From positions 1 through 64,000 of the forward strand of contig CAYVRN010000009.1 in NCBI GenBank assembly GCA_964453855.1: 64,000 nucleotides of DNA, given 5' to 3'. The number at the start of each line of letters is the position of its first letter. Within the stretch, counting starts at the first letter, position 1. Both the position numbers and the translations under genes were made by a program. Positions 61,712 to 64,000 of this stretch are shown here, in pieces. Under the pieces are notes generated by a model, which was not told the origin of the DNA, made no database searches, and worked only from the letters and a program-made list of their open reading frames with translations. This DNA comes from JASMHC01 sp964453855. Lineage in GTDB: Bacteria; Pseudomonadota; Alphaproteobacteria; Rhodobacterales; Rhodobacteraceae.

Positions 61712-61831
61712 CCACCAAGGTCACGTTTTCCTGAACTGATCTTTAAAACTTTTTCGTGTACCCTATGTCTATTCCAGAGGCGCGATGTCGGAACCTTCGC
61801 GTTTTCATTCACTGTCCCTCGTTCCGTACTG

Positions 61832-61860
61832 GCGCCCAAGTTTTACTTGGGCGCTTTTTT
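61832..61860 (+). terminator. Rho-independent terminator
   Basis: GCGCCCAAG (61832-61840) and CTTGGGCGC (61846-61854) form a perfect 9-base stem with loop TTTTA, followed by six Ts and CTT. It lies 120 bases after the zinc-ribbon gene and 36 before the CoA-binding protein gene, so it ends the rlmB-like/zinc-ribbon transcript. The intervening 61712-61831 holds no gene that I can see. Confidence 0.9.
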
Positions 61861-61895
61861 CTTGCGCCTGAAAATGACTTGGATAGTGTCCGCGT

Positions 61896-62369
61896 ATGAA
61901 CCAGAATTATCCCGATGATCACCTGAAAAATGTCTTAAAGCGCACAAAACGTGTTGCTGTTGTCGGGGTGTCCATGAACCCCGTGCGCCCGAGCTATTAT
62001 GTGGCGCGGTATTTATCGCTAAAGGGCTACACGGTTATTCCGGTTAACCCGGGCCATGCAGGAAAGATGCTTTTTGGCCAGACTGTACAGGCTAGTATGA
62101 GCGACATTAAAGACGGCGTTGATATGGTCGATATCTTTCGGCGCTCAGAAGCGGTGCCTCCGATTGTTGATGAAGCGCTCGAGGTGTTTCCGGGGCTAGA
62201 TACGGTTTGGATGCAAATTGGCGTTGAGAATGTCGAGGCAACCAGAAAAGCCGAGGCGCGAGGGGTGACAGTCATCCAGAACCGCTGCCCAAAAATCGAG
62301 TATCAGAGATTGTTCGGTGAGCTGCGCATGGGCGGGTTTAACACCGGTATTATATCCTCGAAGCTGTAG
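61896..62369 (+). CDS. CoA-binding domain protein (YccU-like)
   Basis: A 157-residue single-domain protein with a Rossmann-type CoA-binding fold: VAVVGVSMNPVRPSYYVARYLSLKGY, VIPVNPGHAGKMLFG, VDMVDIFRRSEAVPPIVDEAL and VWMQIGVENVEATRKAEARG with VIQNRCPKIEYQRL at the end. It is like the CoA-binding domain of succinyl-CoA synthetases, but alone. Such proteins are widespread and poorly understood. Cytoplasmic. It converges on puuD with one base between stops (62369 and 62371). Confidence 0.9.
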   Translation: MNQNYPDDHLKNVLKRTKRVAVVGVSMNPVRPSYYVARYLSLKGYTVIPVNPGHAGKMLFGQTVQASMSDIKDGVDMVDIFRRSEAVPPIVDEALEVFPGLDTVWMQIGVENVEATRKAEARGVTVIQNRCPKIEYQRLFGELRMGGFNTGIISSKL

Positions 62370-62370
62370 A

Positions 62371-63624
62371 TCAGTAGCGCGCGAGCGTCAGAGGCATGTT
62401 TTCCATTGCTTCACGATACCAAGTGACTATCTGGCGGCGTTCGTCTTCCTCCATCCATGATACATTGGCTGGGGGCATGGCGTGTGTCACGCCCGACTGG
62501 ATGTAGATCAGGCGAGCCGCTGCCGCGATGTCCGAGGGTGTTTCCAGCAAAATGCCTTTTGGGGCGTACGTAATGCCCTCCCAGAATGGTTCACGCGCGT
62601 GGCACATAGCGCAGCGTCCGGGGACGATACTTGTGACTTCTTGGAAGCCTTCAGCGCTGGCAAAGACCTGTTCTGAGGTCGACAGTTCGCGGGATTCGCT
62701 TTCTTCCCATGTGTCCTGACGGAGCGGGGCGGTTGATAGCCACATGATCAGGACAAAGAGCACTGCCGTTACCAGCCATGTCCAGTTCGGCTGACCCTTT
62801 TTGGCGTGCATCGTGTTGAAGTAGTGTCGGATCGAGACCCCCATCAGGAATACCAGTGCGGCAATGATCCAGTTATTGTCGGTGCCAAACGCCAGTGGGT
62901 AATGGTTGCTGAGCATCAGAAAGATAACCGGCAAGGTCAGATAATTGTTGTGGGTCGAGCGCAGCTTGGCAATTTTGCCGTATTTCGGATCAGGGGCCTT
63001 TCCGGCTTGCAGATCAGCCACAACGATCCGCTGGTTCGGCATGATAATGAAGAACACGTTGGCCGTCATAATGGTGGCGGTAAAGGCACCCAGATGAAGC
63101 ATGACTGCGCGTCCAGTGAAAACCTGATTATATGCATACCCCATGATCACCAGAAGAATGAACAGAAGGATCATCAGAACGGTCGGTTGCTCGCCCAGCT
63201 TTGATTTGCACAAGAAGTCATAGACGATCCAGCCGACTGTCAGGGACAGGGCCGAGATGACGATGCCGATAAATAGGCTGATTTCCGCTTTGCTCTGGTC
63301 GATTAGAAAAAGCTCTCCGCCCGCCCAGTACACAATCATCAGCAGGGCCGCGCCTGATAACCAAGTGGTGTAGCTTTCCCATTTGAACCATGTCAGATGC
63401 TCGGGCATCTGATCGGGGGCAACTAGGTACTTCTGAATGTGGTAGAATCCACCGCCATGGACTTGCCACTCTTCGCCGTCGGCAGGGCCTTGGATATTGC
63501 GGTTTAGACCCAAGTCGAGCGCAATAAAGTAGAATGAAGACCCGATCCACGCGACGGCTGTGATTACGTGCAACCACCGAACGGCAAATTCCAACCAATC
63601 CCAAATTATGGCCAATTCACCCAT
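62371..63624 (-). CDS. puuD: Urate hydroxylase PuuD, cytochrome c-fused
   Basis: A 417-residue membrane protein with about eight to nine helices followed by a C-terminal cytochrome c domain (heme motif CAMCH, Cys338, Cys341, His342, with a distal methionine in THAMPPANV). This is the architecture of PuuD, which oxidises urate to 5-hydroxyisourate and passes electrons to the cytochrome chain. VRWLHVITAVAWIGSSFYFIALD and WQVHGGGFYHIQKY are typical. ATG at 63624 has GGAGGGG 6 bases upstream; the longer frame to 63708 is rejected. It could use urate made by the 8-oxoguanine deaminase at 50.5 kb. Divergent from a LysR gene. Confidence 0.93.
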   Translation of the reverse strand: MGELAIIWDWLEFAVRWLHVITAVAWIGSSFYFIALDLGLNRNIQGPADGEEWQVHGGGFYHIQKYLVAPDQMPEHLTWFKWESYTTWLSGAALLMIVYWAGGELFLIDQSKAEISLFIGIVISALSLTVGWIVYDFLCKSKLGEQPTVLMILLFILLVIMGYAYNQVFTGRAVMLHLGAFTATIMTANVFFIIMPNQRIVVADLQAGKAPDPKYGKIAKLRSTHNNYLTLPVIFLMLSNHYPLAFGTDNNWIIAALVFLMGVSIRHYFNTMHAKKGQPNWTWLVTAVLFVLIMWLSTAPLRQDTWEESESRELSTSEQVFASAEGFQEVTSIVPGRCAMCHAREPFWEGITYAPKGILLETPSDIAAAARLIYIQSGVTHAMPPANVSWMEEDERRQIVTWYREAMENMPLTLARY

Positions 63625-63728
63625 GCGTACCCCTCCGACTGATGATGGTTGTAAACTATCAGCGGATTTTCTTTCAAGGAAACCGAAAAATATTCCAAGC
63701 TGCTTCAAAAATAGCCTAAGAATGATTC

Positions 63729-64000
63729 ATGGCTTATTTTGACAATATCCGCACATTTGTGCGCGTTTACGAATTGGGAAGCATGTCCGCTGCTGCCCGT
63801 GACTTGCGGATTTCTGCGGCTGTGGCTTCGTCGCGGATCTCCCAGTTGGAAGAACATCTGCATGTGCGCTTGTTCCAGCGTACGACGCGGACATTGAACG
63901 CGACCGAGCAGGGCAATCTGTTTTACCCCGGTGCCAAGAAAATTCTTGAATCCGTTGAAGAGGCCGAGGCGGAAATTGTCAGCGTAACCCAAAGCCCTAA
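63729..64000 (+). CDS. LysR family transcriptional regulator, N-terminal part
   Basis: The window ends inside this gene after 90 codons with no stop. The visible part is a LysR-type winged helix: YFDNIRTFVRVYELGSMSAAARDL, SSRISQLEEHLHVRLFQRTTRTLNATEQG. The recognition helix and linker are standard. It is divergent from puuD with 104 bases between starts, so it is the likely regulator of urate use, although LysR genes often control adjacent divergent genes of other kinds. ATG at 63729; the upstream AAGAATGATTC gives a weak ribosome site. Confidence 0.9.
   Translation, partial: MAYFDNIRTFVRVYELGSMSAAARDLRISAAVASSRISQLEEHLHVRLFQRTTRTLNATEQGNLFYPGAKKILESVEEAEAEIVSVTQSP

Overview
The window looks like a chromosome segment from a member of the Roseobacter group (Rhodobacteraceae, Alphaproteobacteria). 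The main reasons are a 14-subunit NADH dehydrogenase operon carrying the small accessory genes typical of this family (DUF5337-like, DUF5333-like, a carboxymuconolactone-decarboxylase-like protein) and a NuoE with a C-terminal helix-hairpin-helix extension. Further support comes from the birA-coaX-RNase J block after nuoN, a leucine/isovalerate (liu) operon, and dispersed intergenic repeats of the GAGTATTT...AGATGAA type. This is ordinary core chromosome: I see no integrase, transposase, CRISPR array, rRNA operon or replication origin.

Layout. 0-8.5 kb: the end of a ketopantoate-reductase-like gene, a phosphodiesterase, a small membrane protein, a peroxiredoxin, a frameshifted PEP mutase/isocitrate lyase family gene, pyruvate carboxylase, a periplasmic rhodanese and an FMN-dependent alpha-hydroxy-acid dehydrogenase. 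8.6-18.9 kb: one long plus-strand operon for leucine/isovalerate breakdown (isovaleryl-CoA dehydrogenase, both methylcrotonyl-CoA carboxylase subunits, methylglutaconyl-CoA hydratase, HMG-CoA lyase). It also contains an acyl-CoA synthetase, two tandem DUF1311 proteins, a glutathione transferase and a small P-loop kinase. 18.9-21.9 kb: a hybrid sensor histidine kinase broken by one frameshift in an A5 tract. 22.3-39.4 kb: nuoA-N, with five inserted non-nuo genes including an unexpected sulfotransferase between nuoC and nuoD; the operon ends at a clear terminator. A 10-N assembly gap sits inside nuoI and hides its first 4Fe-4S motif.

39.5-49.5 kb: birA, coaX, RNase J, a 2-oxoglutarate/iron oxygenase, a RhlE-type helicase, release factor 3, a Bax-inhibitor-1 protein, a quinone oxidoreductase and an XRE regulator with a possibly structured leader. 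49.5-53.2 kb: an inositol-monophosphatase/HisN-type phosphatase, 8-oxoguanine deaminase and O-acetylhomoserine sulfhydrylase. 53.3-57.8 kb: a patch of glycosyltransferase- and methyltransferase-like genes, visibly more AT-rich from 55.1 kb on and possibly acquired. 57.8-60.4 kb: arginase and ornithine cyclodeaminase divergent from an Lrp/AsnC regulator, a self-contained arginine-to-proline module. 60.4-64 kb: tRNA-Tyr, an RlmB-type rRNA methyltransferase, a zinc-ribbon protein that appears to start at ATT, a CoA-binding protein, cytochrome-c-fused urate hydroxylase (puuD) and the start of a LysR regulator.

No wholly new multi-gene system is evident. The most interesting points are the sulfotransferase in the nuo operon, the histidine-rich insert in NuoL, the apparent ATT start, the frameshifted kinase with a slippery-looking tract, a hairpin that buries the arginase ribosome-binding site, a possible structured RNA before the XRE regulator, and the intergenic repeat family. 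All functional statements rest on reading the sequence and remembered family knowledge; no database search was run.
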